Part shown: positions 29,013 to 36,522 of the stretch, piece by piece
How positions within the stretch are numbered: the stretch's first letter is position 1
How the letters are laid out: every line of letters starts with the position of its first letter
Assembly: GCF_006539545.1 (NCBI RefSeq)
Contig: NZ_BJNF01000029.1
Location: forward strand, 62,001 to 126,000
Length of the DNA stretch: 64,000 nt
Reading direction: 5' to 3'
Source: Nitrobacter winogradskyi
GTDB taxonomy: Bacteria; Pseudomonadota; Alphaproteobacteria; Rhizobiales; Xanthobacteraceae
Position numbers and translations under genes: made by a program
Notes under the pieces: model-generated
Database searches by the model: none
What the model saw: the letters and a program-made list of their open reading frames with translations, nothing else
What the model was told of the DNA's origin: nothing

Positions 29013-29563
29013 GCTTTGGTCTCCCGTGCAATCAATGCGGTGAGGATCTTCAGCCCACGGTGAATGTTGACCTTGACGGCGGATGGCGACATCCCGCTAC
29101 GATCGGCGGCCTCGGCCACGCTCAGGCCGTCGAGCTTCACGTATTGGAGCGAAAGTCTCATTCGTTCCGGTAACCTTTCAAAGAGCTTGGCGAGATCGAG
29201 TTGGCTTTCGGCGGCGGCGTTGTCGTCGGATGCCAGGATGTATTCGGCGTTATCCAAGGGCACGTCCGCCGTCGTGGTCCTGGTGCGCCGCAAATGGTCG
29301 ATAAGCTTGTAGCGTGCAATGGCGTAAACCCAAGGTGTCAGCGGCTGCTCCGGATCGTAAGTATGCCGCTGCGTATGGATGACAATTAGGGCCTCCTGCA
29401 CGAGGTCTTCAGTTTCCTCTGCCGGGCGTCCGGATCGCAAAAGTCTGCTCTTGTAGTAGCTCCGCAGATGTCCGCTCAAAGCCGTCAGCAGCGATCGATG
29501 CGCGTTGGAGTCGCCTTGGAGACTCGCCGTCATGAGCGCTTTGAGGTCGAACTCCTTCGTCAT
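29009..29563 (-). CDS. sigF: ECF sigma factor, SigF type (ECF16-like)
   Basis: 184 residues. Sigma region 2 contains ETEDLVQEALIVIHTQRHTY and PWVYAIARYKLIDHLRR, which melt the -10 region; sigma region 4 contains LPERMRLSLQYVKLDGLSVA and the helix-turn-helix MSPSAVKVNIHRGLK for the -35. The pairing with NrsF identifies the group. Its own promoter (GTAACC-16-CGAA) lies 16 nt before the start, indicating autoregulation. Five more copies of that promoter in the window mark its likely regulon. A pseudogene paralogue lies at 44440-44874. Confidence 0.9.
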   Translation of the reverse strand: MTKEFDLKALMTASLQGDSNAHRSLLTALSGHLRSYYKSRLLRSGRPAEETEDLVQEALIVIHTQRHTYDPEQPLTPWVYAIARYKLIDHLRRTRTTTADVPLDNAEYILASDDNAAAESQLDLAKLFERLPERMRLSLQYVKLDGLSVAEAADRSGMSPSAVKVNIHRGLKILTALIARETKA

Positions 29564-29578
29564 TTCTCCCTCTTTGAA

Positions 29579-29604
29579 TTCGAATGAAGAATGCCCACGG
29601 TTAC
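29579..29604 (-). promoter_or_regulatory. SigF-type autoregulatory promoter of sigF-nrsF
   Basis: Minus strand: GTAACC (29604-29599), 16-nt spacer, CGAA (29582-29579). Directly upstream lies an inverted repeat CTCACG-AGAT-CGTGAG (29608-29623), the remains of the larger palindrome seen at 44909-44944; the rightward promoter arm is not preserved here. From there to 29987 I see no gene. Confidence 0.85.
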
Positions 29605-29987
29605 ACGCTCACGAGATCGTGAGGTCCGCGCCCAATCGCGAAGTGGGGGTCGAATGGAAATGCGTCCATTGATCAAACCGTTCCGGACTTCGAAAAGTCA
29701 GATGCGAGTATAGGTTGCATCTGACTGCGCGGGGGTTGCGGATTCGCAATGTCTCTGTCCGTCACAAGAACCGACCTACGTTAACACCATCTTCCATCTC
29801 ACAGACCAAGTCAGGCGACTAGTCTCTAGATGACGCATCGATCGACTTCGCATCCGAGCGAAAGCTGCTAATCCGGCGTCAGTCGGGACGGCGTGTTGAA
29901 TGCAGGTGTGGATGCGAAGTCGTTTCCGAATTCATTCATGTCCGGTCCATTCAGGATCGGACGGCTGAGGAATCGTGGGAGTTAAAA

Positions 29988-30450
29988 ATGCGCAGATCGA
30001 GCTTGGTTGCATTGTCGTCGTTGTTAATGGTCGCTTCAGTATCGCCAAGCTTTGCGCACGCGACGGGGACCGAGGCACGTTTGGGTCCTCAGAGGACCAC
30101 GACCCGGAGCGGATGGCACCTGCGGTGCCCCGCACCGATCGGGCCGCTGCTCCACGTCCGCGCCGAAAACTTGCAACTATCGTGGAGGACCCAAAACGGG
30201 CATCTGGTCGTGCGAATAATTTTCCCGGCCTCACAAGGGCAAGGCTACGCGCAGCACGGGGCAGGCTGCCTGACTGTTCCGGGAGAAGCGATCGATCGGT
30301 GCGATCCCGACCAAAAGACGCGCGTCCTTTTTGAGAACATGCGGCAACACCGCGCAGGGCATCAAACCAATGCGATGGGATCATCGCACTCGGGTCTTAA
30401 CGATCGAGAACCTGATTCAATATCCGCTCTTTCGCGCAACCACTCGTGTC
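29988..30450 (+). pseudogene. Degenerate exported-protein gene, 5' end only
   Basis: An ATG with GGAG in front starts a clean signal peptide (MRRSSLVALSSLLMVASVSP, then SFAHA). After ~30 residues the frame becomes Arg/Gln/His-rich and resembles no protein; another frame near 30375 reads RVLTIENLIQYPLFRATT. It sits to the right of the sigF promoter in the same relative place as the broken oxidase gene beside the second sigma locus, whose signal peptide is similar, so both may derive from one ancestral gene (inference). Confidence 0.4.
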
Positions 30451-30454
30451 GCAA

Positions 30455-31734
30455 TCATCTGATTTTGAACGGGATGATGATGTCGCCGCCGAACGTGAAT
30501 GCGAACGCTTCGTTCCGGCGCCGAATGGCGTCGTTCCGTTCAACGAAGTATCGTAACGAACTCGGGCCTGACAACCAGGCCGTCGAGTTCTTTGGGTACG
30601 GGGGCTTGATCGCGAGTCCGACCGGCAGTGCGCCGTAGGTTGTCGCTCTGCCGCCGATCGCCGGCCCCAACGGATTACCATGCTCGACCCTGACAAAGTC
30701 CAGGTTGCCGGGGAATGCAGCAACGAAAAAACCACTGTTGTCGCGCCAGACTTCTCCGCGTCCGGTGATCTTGAGCCAATCGTTGAAGGCATAGGTGACG
30801 TATTGCGTGACGCCGCCCCCCGACCGCATTGAAGCCTTCCTCACGAATATAGTTCAGGTCGGTGGTGAGCGTGAGCTTGTCGGTTGCCTTCCAGACGACT
30901 GTCACATCGTTGAGATAACGCAGAGCACTATTCGGATTGACACCCGCAAGCACGACCGACGAGACATTGGGATTTTCCGGGCCGATGTGGGTCGTCGCCA
31001 GCACAGTCAGCGCGCCGTCCATCAAATTGAGTCCAATCCTACCGTGGAACGCCGCAGCCGCGTTGTTGTCGCCGCCATTGAAGCGGTCGAACCTGTTGCC
31101 GAAGGTCGTATTCACGCTGGTGTCGACGCCAGCATAAACATCGAGGAGGGGGGTTAGATGGGTAGTCGTCATGATCCCGGTGTGCTTGAACGGAATGCCG
31201 AAATTGAAGATGTAGGAGTGCGAGTAGAGCGCATTGTCCGGCGCGTAAATAATTTCGGCACCTCCAAGGTTACGTATTGTTCGACCTTGACATCCACGCC
31301 GCCCGAGGTGAGCCACGGCAAATGAAACAGAGCGTGGGCCTCGACGATGTCAAACTGATTGCGACCGCTGATCGACTGATCGAACTCACCCAGAAAGTGC
31401 GTGTACCGTGCATCCGAGCCGTACATCGCCTGGAACTTGAAGCCGAAATCGTATCCGCTCGCTTTGGGATCGAGCGGACGGGAACCGTCAGCAGCGCCTG
31501 GTTCATCAACGGGGAATTGGCCTTATCGGTGAAGAGGTGGCCAAAGTTAGTGCCGCCGGAAGGCCCCTCGTTGAAGGTGATCCCCGCTTGCACATGGCCG
31601 GTTATGGTGACGGTATCCCACCAGGACGGCAACGCAGGCACGGGATTGCGCACCTTCGTAGTCAAATCTGCAGCCGCCGCGCCGCCGACCGAAAAAACCA
31701 AAACGACCAGTCTGAACAGTACGCCCTTCCGCAT
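30455..31734 (-). pseudogene. Outer-membrane beta-barrel porin (OmpL/BBP2-like), frameshifted
   Basis: Starts MRKGVLFRLVVLVF with a signal peptide ending GGAAAADL, then WWDTVTITGHVQAGITFNEG. In other frames it continues YGSDARYTHFLGEFDQSISG, IFNFGIPFKHTGIMTTTHLT, DVYAGVDTSVNTTFG and YVTYAFNDWLKITGRGEVW, ending FGGDIIIPFKIR. Alternating amphipathic strands and repeated aromatic residues fit the putative beta-barrel porin-2 family (~420 residues). At least three frameshifts are required, so it is inactive unless these are sequencing errors. Confidence 0.75.
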
Positions 31735-31808
31735 TGTAGGCCCCCGCGCAACTACTGCTTGCAATTTCGTCCTGTCTTGGAATTCGTCAAAGCCGTATCA
31801 GGCCCCTT

Positions 31809-32169
31809 TTATGCGGGGCGGTGATGCATCACCCAGAGTTCGACCGCGGCAACGGTTGCGACGACGAGCCCCACCACGAGATGCACCTGCATCGCCATGG
31901 TATCGTCGTCATATTGCCAACCAGGTACCGATCGTCAGATTGATCCATTCTTCCGATTCGAAGAAGGCCGGAACTGAAACGGAGTCGAAAAAGTCGGCAA
32001 TCGAAAAGATCGCGACTATGCTGATGGCGTTGCCGGCCATCCAGGATGTATGCCATCCGAGTTGCGATTTGAATCCGAATAACCAGGGCGACAAGACCAG
32101 AAACCCGCCCAATGCGAGATTGATGATGAAATCGACGAAAGCTTCGGTTTTCCGGTTTCGCTGGAACAT
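31809..32169 (-). pseudogene. SPW-repeat membrane protein, frameshifted
   Basis: Starts MFQRNRKTEAFVDFI with GCGAGG upstream, then a helix with the SPW signature (LVLSPWLFGF) and WHTSWMAGNAISIVAIFSI; a second repeat begins INLTIGTWLAI. There the frame stops at TGA; the next frame supplies YDDDTMAMQVHLVVGLVV and AAVELWVMHHRPA. A frameshift or small deletion near 31915 therefore splits the ~120-residue four-helix protein. SPW domains recur in the fusion protein at 36523. Confidence 0.75.
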
Positions 32170-32399
32170 GGCGACCTCGCTTCGTGAAGGCCAGACCACA
32201 CTATTGTAACGACGTATAGTCTCGTTCGACGGAAATGTGCCAGCGGTTTCTGCTTGGGAGCCCAGAGGACAACGCCATGTGGCTGCTCCACGCCCTAACC
32301 GTTCGCGGGGCTGGAGAGGCCGACATGAGCCAAGCCAGTGCGGGGGGTTCCTGCGATGACGGGTTTGAAGCCGATGTTCAAAGAATCCGACGACGGCCT

Positions 32400-32425
32400 G
32401 TAACCATGCGTTCGCTCTGTTCGAA
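32400..32425 (+). promoter_or_regulatory. SigF-type ECF promoter of the methyltransferase gene
   Basis: Plus strand: GTAACC (32400-32405), 16-nt spacer, CGAA (32422-32425), continuing CTAAC. The upstream CGTGAG block is not conserved here. The methyltransferase starts ~280 nt downstream; nothing else is seen between 32170 and 32703. Confidence 0.75.
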
Positions 32426-32703
32426 CTAACTTAATAACAGGCGCGCGAGGAGAGATCGAGGTTCGCGAAAAGACGCGGCCCCGAGCGGTGAGGGCGCATA
32501 GCTTTGTCGTTTCGGGCGGCAGCCGAGAAAAGAAATGATATGCACTGTTTCTATTGTTCCGACTCATTGATTGAAATGCGAGGTCGAGCATCGCGTTGAG
32601 GCCATCGGATGGCCGTCCACAAACGCGGCGATTGCAGAGACAAACGCGCGCGTCAGGAGACGCAGGCGTTTTGGCCGATCAAGTATCGGTACGAGGCAAA
32701 CAA

Positions 32704-33354
32704 ATGAACGAAAGTATACTTTGGGGAGGTGCCACGATTTCAATCGTTGTCGTATCGTGGTGTTTCTACCGCCTTGTCGTGCCGAAGGGCTGGCGGGAGT
32801 GGACTCGCGCTGGAATCGTGCAGGCATTCGTCATCGCATTTTATGCCGAGATGTATGGATTTCCCCTCACGATTTACCTATTAGCCCGAGTCTTCAATCT
32901 GGACGTCGCGGGAAATCTTTGGGATGGCAATCTCTGGGTTTATCTGACGGGCAGTTGGTGGGTAATGCCAGCTTCCATGGCTCTCGGTTACACAGTTGTC
33001 TTTTTTGGAGCCGCTCTGATCATCGCCGGCTGGCGTGAAGTGTATCGAGCGAGAGCGAGAGGGCGGCTCGCCAGGGGTGGCCCTTACAGTTTGATGCGCC
33101 ATCCACAATACGCTGGCATCTTTCTGGCGCTGTTTGGCGAAAGTGTTGTGCATTGGCCAACGCTATTCTCACTGACGGCCTTCCCTATCATCGTCGGCGC
33201 GTACTGGCTCCTGGCCAGAATGGAGGAGAAGCAGATGATCCAACAGTACGGTGATAAATATCGGAGCTACCAAAGACGGGTGCCGATGTTCTGGCCGGAT
33301 CACCGCGGTTGGCGCGTAGCCTTTAGAAACTACTCGTTTCGACGGATGCTTTGA
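32704..33354 (+). CDS. Isoprenylcysteine-carboxyl-methyltransferase-like membrane protein
   Basis: 216 residues; the start at 32704 has GAGG 8 nt upstream and a longer frame to 32596 is unsupported. About five membrane helices; AEMYGFPLTIYLL in the middle; the SAM-binding signature of the ICMT/PEMT group, LMRHPQYAGIFLALFGE (~140-156); then RMEEKQMIQQYGDKYRSYQ, as in bacterial homologues. It probably methylates a membrane lipid or small molecule; the substrate is unknown. It follows a SigF-type promoter, and a frameshifted paralogue lies at 42895-43541. Confidence 0.8.
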   Translation: MNESILWGGATISIVVVSWCFYRLVVPKGWREWTRAGIVQAFVIAFYAEMYGFPLTIYLLARVFNLDVAGNLWDGNLWVYLTGSWWVMPASMALGYTVVFFGAALIIAGWREVYRARARGRLARGGPYSLMRHPQYAGIFLALFGESVVHWPTLFSLTAFPIIVGAYWLLARMEEKQMIQQYGDKYRSYQRRVPMFWPDHRGWRVAFRNYSFRRML

Positions 33355-33417
33355 TGGGGGCAAAGGACCGCTCAATCTGACCAGTGTTTGGAGTGGGCCC
33401 CCGGTTCTGGACAGGGA

Positions 33418-34215
33418 TCAGGCTACTGATTTGACCATGAGCCGGGTATGTTGCTCCTCGAACTGCGCCGGGCTGAGATAGCCGAGCGCGGAATGCAGGC
33501 GACGCTGATTGTAGACGTCGTCGATGAACCTGGGCAATTGTTCAGCGACATTATCGAATGTCTCGAACGCCATCGGATAGACCGCCTCGACCTTGAGTGT
33601 CTTCATGAAGCTCTCCGCCTTGGCGTTATCGTATGGATTGCCGCGCCGGCTCATCGAGCCAACCATGCCGTGGCCGGCAAGCAATGCGCGATAGATCCCG
33701 GACGCGTATTGCGAGCCACGATCCGAATGATGAACGCATCCTGGTCGCGGGCACCGTCGCTCGATCGCCACCTTCAGTGCCGCAACCGCGAGCCGCGCGT
33801 CGATCGATCTACCGATCGCATAGCCGACGACGCGGCGCGACCAGGCGTCGAGGATGATCGCGACATAAGCAAAGCCGCCGATGATGGCGATGTAGGTCAG
33901 GTCCGCTACCCAGAGCTGGTCGGGGCCAGCGAGGATCATATCCTTCGAACGATCCGGGAAGATGGGCTGATCATGGTCGCTGTCCGTGGTGGCGATATAG
34001 CGCCTGCGGCATCGTGGCTGAAGATCGTGCTCGCGCATCAGGCGCTTGATCCGCTTGTGGTTGGCAACCACGCCTTGATGACGGAGCGCCGCGCGCACGC
34101 GGCGCCAGCCATAGGCTTCGAACTCATCGCAGATCGCGGTGATCGCGCTCAACAACTCGGCATCGCCAGTGCGCGCCGCAGGCACATCGTAGTAGGTCGA
34201 TCGCGTGATGCCCAT
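33418..34215 (-). CDS. IS3-family transposase OrfB, DDE integrase
   Basis: 265 residues. HTH_21 region ([14 protein letters not shown]) then an rve integrase core with the DDE triad: D in [20 protein letters not shown] in [13 protein letters not shown] in [17 protein letters not shown]. Ends [15 protein letters not shown]. Normally made as an OrfAB fusion by programmed frameshift from orfA. Appears intact, so the element may still be mobile. Confidence 0.9.
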   Translation of the reverse strand: MGITRSTYYDVPAARTGDAELLSAITAICDEFEAYGWRRVRAALRHQGVVANHKRIKRLMREHDLQPRCRRRYIATTDSDHDQPIFPDRSKDMILAGPDQLWVADLTYIAIIGGFAYVAIILDAWSRRVVGYAIGRSIDARLAVAALKVAIERRCPRPGCVHHSDRGSQYASGIYRALLAGHGMVGSMSRRGNPYDNAKAESFMKTLKVEAVYPMAFETFDNVAEQLPRFIDDVYNQRRLHSALGYLSPAQFEEQHTRLMVKSVA

Positions 34216-34565
34216 CAGCCGGCATCCTTCAGCGACGGACAGGCCGCGGGGCCGGTGATCACGGATGTAGTCGCGCTTCTCGGCCGGGGTGCGTTTTTCA
34301 GAGCCCCCTTTAAAAACTCCAGTTCGAGGGCCTGCCGGCCGACCAACCGCTCAAGCGCGGCGATGCGCGCTTCATACTCCTGGACCAGATCCGCCGCACC
34401 CGCGTCACCGTCCAGCGCGCCCGCCTCATACTTGTCGACCCAGATGCGGATCAGGTTACGCGAAAGGTCGTGGCGCTTGGCCAGCCCGTGAAGCGTCTCG
34501 CCGCCAAGAAACTCCTGGGCGACCTGACGCTTGAACTCGACGCTGTGGGATCGGTGTCTCGGCAT
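34215..34565 (-). CDS. IS3-family transposase OrfA, DNA-binding subunit
   Basis: 116 residues. N-terminal helix-turn-helix of the transposase_8 family ([20 protein letters not shown], then [12 protein letters not shown]), followed by a leucine-zipper-like helix ([20 protein letters not shown]). It recognises the terminal inverted repeats. Its end overlaps orfB in another frame, the usual arrangement for -1 frameshifting. Confidence 0.88.
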   Translation of the reverse strand: MPRHRSHSVEFKRQVAQEFLGGETLHGLAKRHDLSRNLIRIWVDKYEAGALDGDAGAADLVQEYEARIAALERLVGRQALELEFLKGALKNAPRPRSATTSVITGPAACPSLKDAG

Positions 34566-34735
34566 GGGCTTTTCTCCAAAAGCCCGGCTGCCCGGTCAAT
34601 CCAACTCCGCTTCCTTGTCTGGCCCAAGGGGTCCACTCCAGTTGTCGTCCAATGGAGCGTCGAGGCCGAGAACCAGCACCCTGACCTTCCAATTGTTGGA
34701 GAGATTACATTGTCCTCTTGAAAGGAGATGAAACA

Positions 34736-35035
34736 ATGGAACTGAATAGAAATCTGACGACCCGATCTTCTGGCTCTCCGGCGGCCGGCAGAAAGCGAGG
34801 TTGGCTCAGTCGATGGAGCGGGCTTGCGGTCTGCGCGGTCGCTTTCGTCGGCGCGATCCTTGTGTTCGGTGGCGCGTTCGGCACGCAGAGCACTGGAAAA
34901 CTGCTGCCACTGCTGTTCTTGCTGCCGTGTGCAATCATGATGTTCATGTGCATGAAAAATATGGGTGGCAATCAGAAAGACACGGGCAGTTCAAATGTCA
35001 AAACTGGTTTTCACAAAACCGATTCTGACGACTGA
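34736..35035 (+). CDS. Small two-helix membrane protein (DUF2933-like)
   Basis: 99 residues; AAAGGAG precedes the ATG at 34736. Two membrane helices: GLAVCAVAFVGAILVFGGAF and LPLLFLLPCAIMMFMCMKNM, the second with two Cys and several Met, ending in a polar tail. The LLPCAIM-xx-MCM pattern recurs in decayed genes near 42485 and 44092 and is typical of short proteins beside copper clusters (DUF2933-like); function unknown. The IS element now separates it from its probable promoter. Confidence 0.65.
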   Translation: MELNRNLTTRSSGSPAAGRKRGWLSRWSGLAVCAVAFVGAILVFGGAFGTQSTGKLLPLLFLLPCAIMMFMCMKNMGGNQKDTGSSNVKTGFHKTDSDD

Positions 35036-35449
35036 CATTGACCCTGAGGCTCAGGAAAAACGTTGCCGGGTAAAAGTGTGGCTGTCGGTCCGGAGAGAAG
35101 GCGTCGTGTCTCGTGAACGCGCGATCCGAGTGTCGTTTGCGAGGATTGCATGAACCCACTTTCCTCAAGCCGCTTTAAGACCGGGCAGGGCGTGCGTTCT
35201 GCGCAATCCGACGTTGACATTGTGCTACGTGCTTATCATGCGCGTCTACAACCACACGGCGTCCGGGCTCGCGTTGACCAACGCACGTCGCCTATGCGGC
35301 TGCAGCTTCAACGTCTGGTTTGGTCATTGGACCTCCTGCGAATGCGTTCGCTGAGGCCACTATCTCCTCGCGAAAAATCGGCCCAAACCAGGCGCTCTGG
35401 ACGGCTTTTAAGACGGAACGAGGCATCGAATATGCAACTTAGCCATTTT
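35036..35449. other. Intergenic, no gene recognised
   Basis: About 410 bases; frames here do not resemble any protein. The 5' part of the decayed Rieske gene may have lain in this stretch. Confidence 0.35.
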
Positions 35450-35615
35450 GGATTGGACTTACGCATCTCGGCTGCATCCCGCTCTCCCGTCAGGGTGACT
35501 ATGACGGCTGGTTCTGCCAGTGCTACGGCTCGCAATACGACAGCGCTGGCCGGGTCCAGCGCCTTTGCCCTTCTGTCGGCGTACCAGTTTCTCGTCAGCG
35601 ACGAAGATCCGGATC
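35450..35615 (+). pseudogene. Rieske iron-sulfur protein, C-terminal relic
   Basis: Reads [20 protein letters not shown] then [12 protein letters not shown], the cluster-binding half of a bc1-type Rieske protein, and closely matches the intact copy at 41805-42332 (CTHLGCIPL ... CPCHGSQYD). The first-box Cys is Leu here and the second-box His is Tyr, so two of the four 2Fe-2S ligands are gone. The following frame (ATKIRIS) matches the Rieske C-terminus and runs into the MBL gene without a stop. Confidence 0.8.
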
Positions 35616-36392
35616 AGCCAAGGTACGCCCATCGTCGCCGGGTTCTTCGAAAAGCACACCTCAAGAGTTCAGTACGTTGTGTCAGATCCTAAGATCAAGA
35701 AGTGCGCGATCATCGATCCTGTTCTGGACTTTGATCCGAACTCCGGAGCCACGGCAACGCATTCCGCTGATGAGTTGCTGGACCATATCAAGCAGGAAAA
35801 ATGTCAACTGCAGTGGATTCTCGACACCCCCCCCCACGCCGATCATTTCTCGGCGGCTGGCTACCTTAAGGATAAGACCGGAGTACCCACAGGCATTGGC
35901 GAGAAAGTGATCGAGGTTCAGAAGCTCTGGAAGGACATCTATAACCTCGGGGATGCTTTCCCGACCGACGGATCCCAGTGGGACAAGCTGTTCCGCGATG
36001 GAGAGCGGTTCAAGATCGGCAATATGAGTGTCGAAGTCCTGCTCACACCAGGACATACGCTGGCATCCATTGCCTTTCTCGTGGGCGATGCTGTTTTCAT
36101 ACACGACACCATATTAATGCCGGACGGCGGCACGGCTCGCACCGACTTTGCGGGCGGCAGCGCACGCGTTCTCTGGAACTGCATCCAACGGATGATGGCG
36201 CTTCCTGATGGCACTCGCCTGTTAACGGGGCACGATTACCGCCCTGCTGGACGTAAAAACCCCCTGTGGGAAAGCACCGTTGCTCAGCAACGCGCCGAAA
36301 ATATCCATCTGCAAAGGCTAAAGACGGAAGACGCGTTCGTGAAGCTTCGCGAAGAGCGCGATCGGGAACTGCCGATGCCCATCTTGCATTAG
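35520..36392 (+). CDS. MBL-fold metallohydrolase (persulfide dioxygenase-like), altered active site
   Basis: Homology runs from about 35613 ([11 protein letters not shown]) to the end; the first ~30 codons belong to the Rieske relic and no normal start codon is seen at the junction. ETHE1/Blh-like features: [37 protein letters not shown] and a C-terminal QRAENIHL helix. The metal motif HxHxDH should read HPHADH but is PPHADH within a run of nine C (35830 region): the first His is Pro. Either the enzyme is damaged or one base is miscalled. Relatives oxidise glutathione persulfide. Confidence 0.7.
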   Translation: MLRLAIRQRWPGPAPLPFCRRTSFSSATKIRISQGTPIVAGFFEKHTSRVQYVVSDPKIKKCAIIDPVLDFDPNSGATATHSADELLDHIKQEKCQLQWILDTPPHADHFSAAGYLKDKTGVPTGIGEKVIEVQKLWKDIYNLGDAFPTDGSQWDKLFRDGERFKIGNMSVEVLLTPGHTLASIAFLVGDAVFIHDTILMPDGGTARTDFAGGSARVLWNCIQRMMALPDGTRLLTGHDYRPAGRKNPLWESTVAQQRAENIHLQRLKTEDAFVKLREERDRELPMPILH

Positions 36393-36522
36393 CTGCAAGT
36401 GAATATCCGTGGTGGGGTGACCGACTCCCAGAACCGGAAGGAAACGGCAAGCGCTATCTCGCAGAGGCACCCTTATGCCTGGGAATTAACGATGCAGGGA
36501 AAATTTCTCGCGGGAGATCCGA

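Larger units (their letters stand above)
33386..34643 (-). mobile_element. Complete IS3-family insertion sequence with target duplication
   Basis: The element is 33389-34640 (1252 bp). Imperfect terminal inverted repeats: left TGGAGTGGGCCCCCGGTTCT, right (complement) TGGAGTGGACCCCTTGGGCC. It is flanked by a 3-bp direct repeat GTT (33386-33388 and 34641-34643), the target duplication size of this family. It contains intact orfA and orfB. It separates the methyltransferase from a small membrane protein that were probably one operon. Confidence 0.9.

Noticed and set aside
29170-29195. GTAACC inside sigF as another SigF-type promoter
   Set aside because: No CGAA at the 16-nt distance and it lies inside the coding region.
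32206-32230. GTAACG upstream of the SPW gene as a promoter
   Set aside because: Mismatch in the -35 and CGAC at the wrong spacing; also pointing away from the SPW gene.
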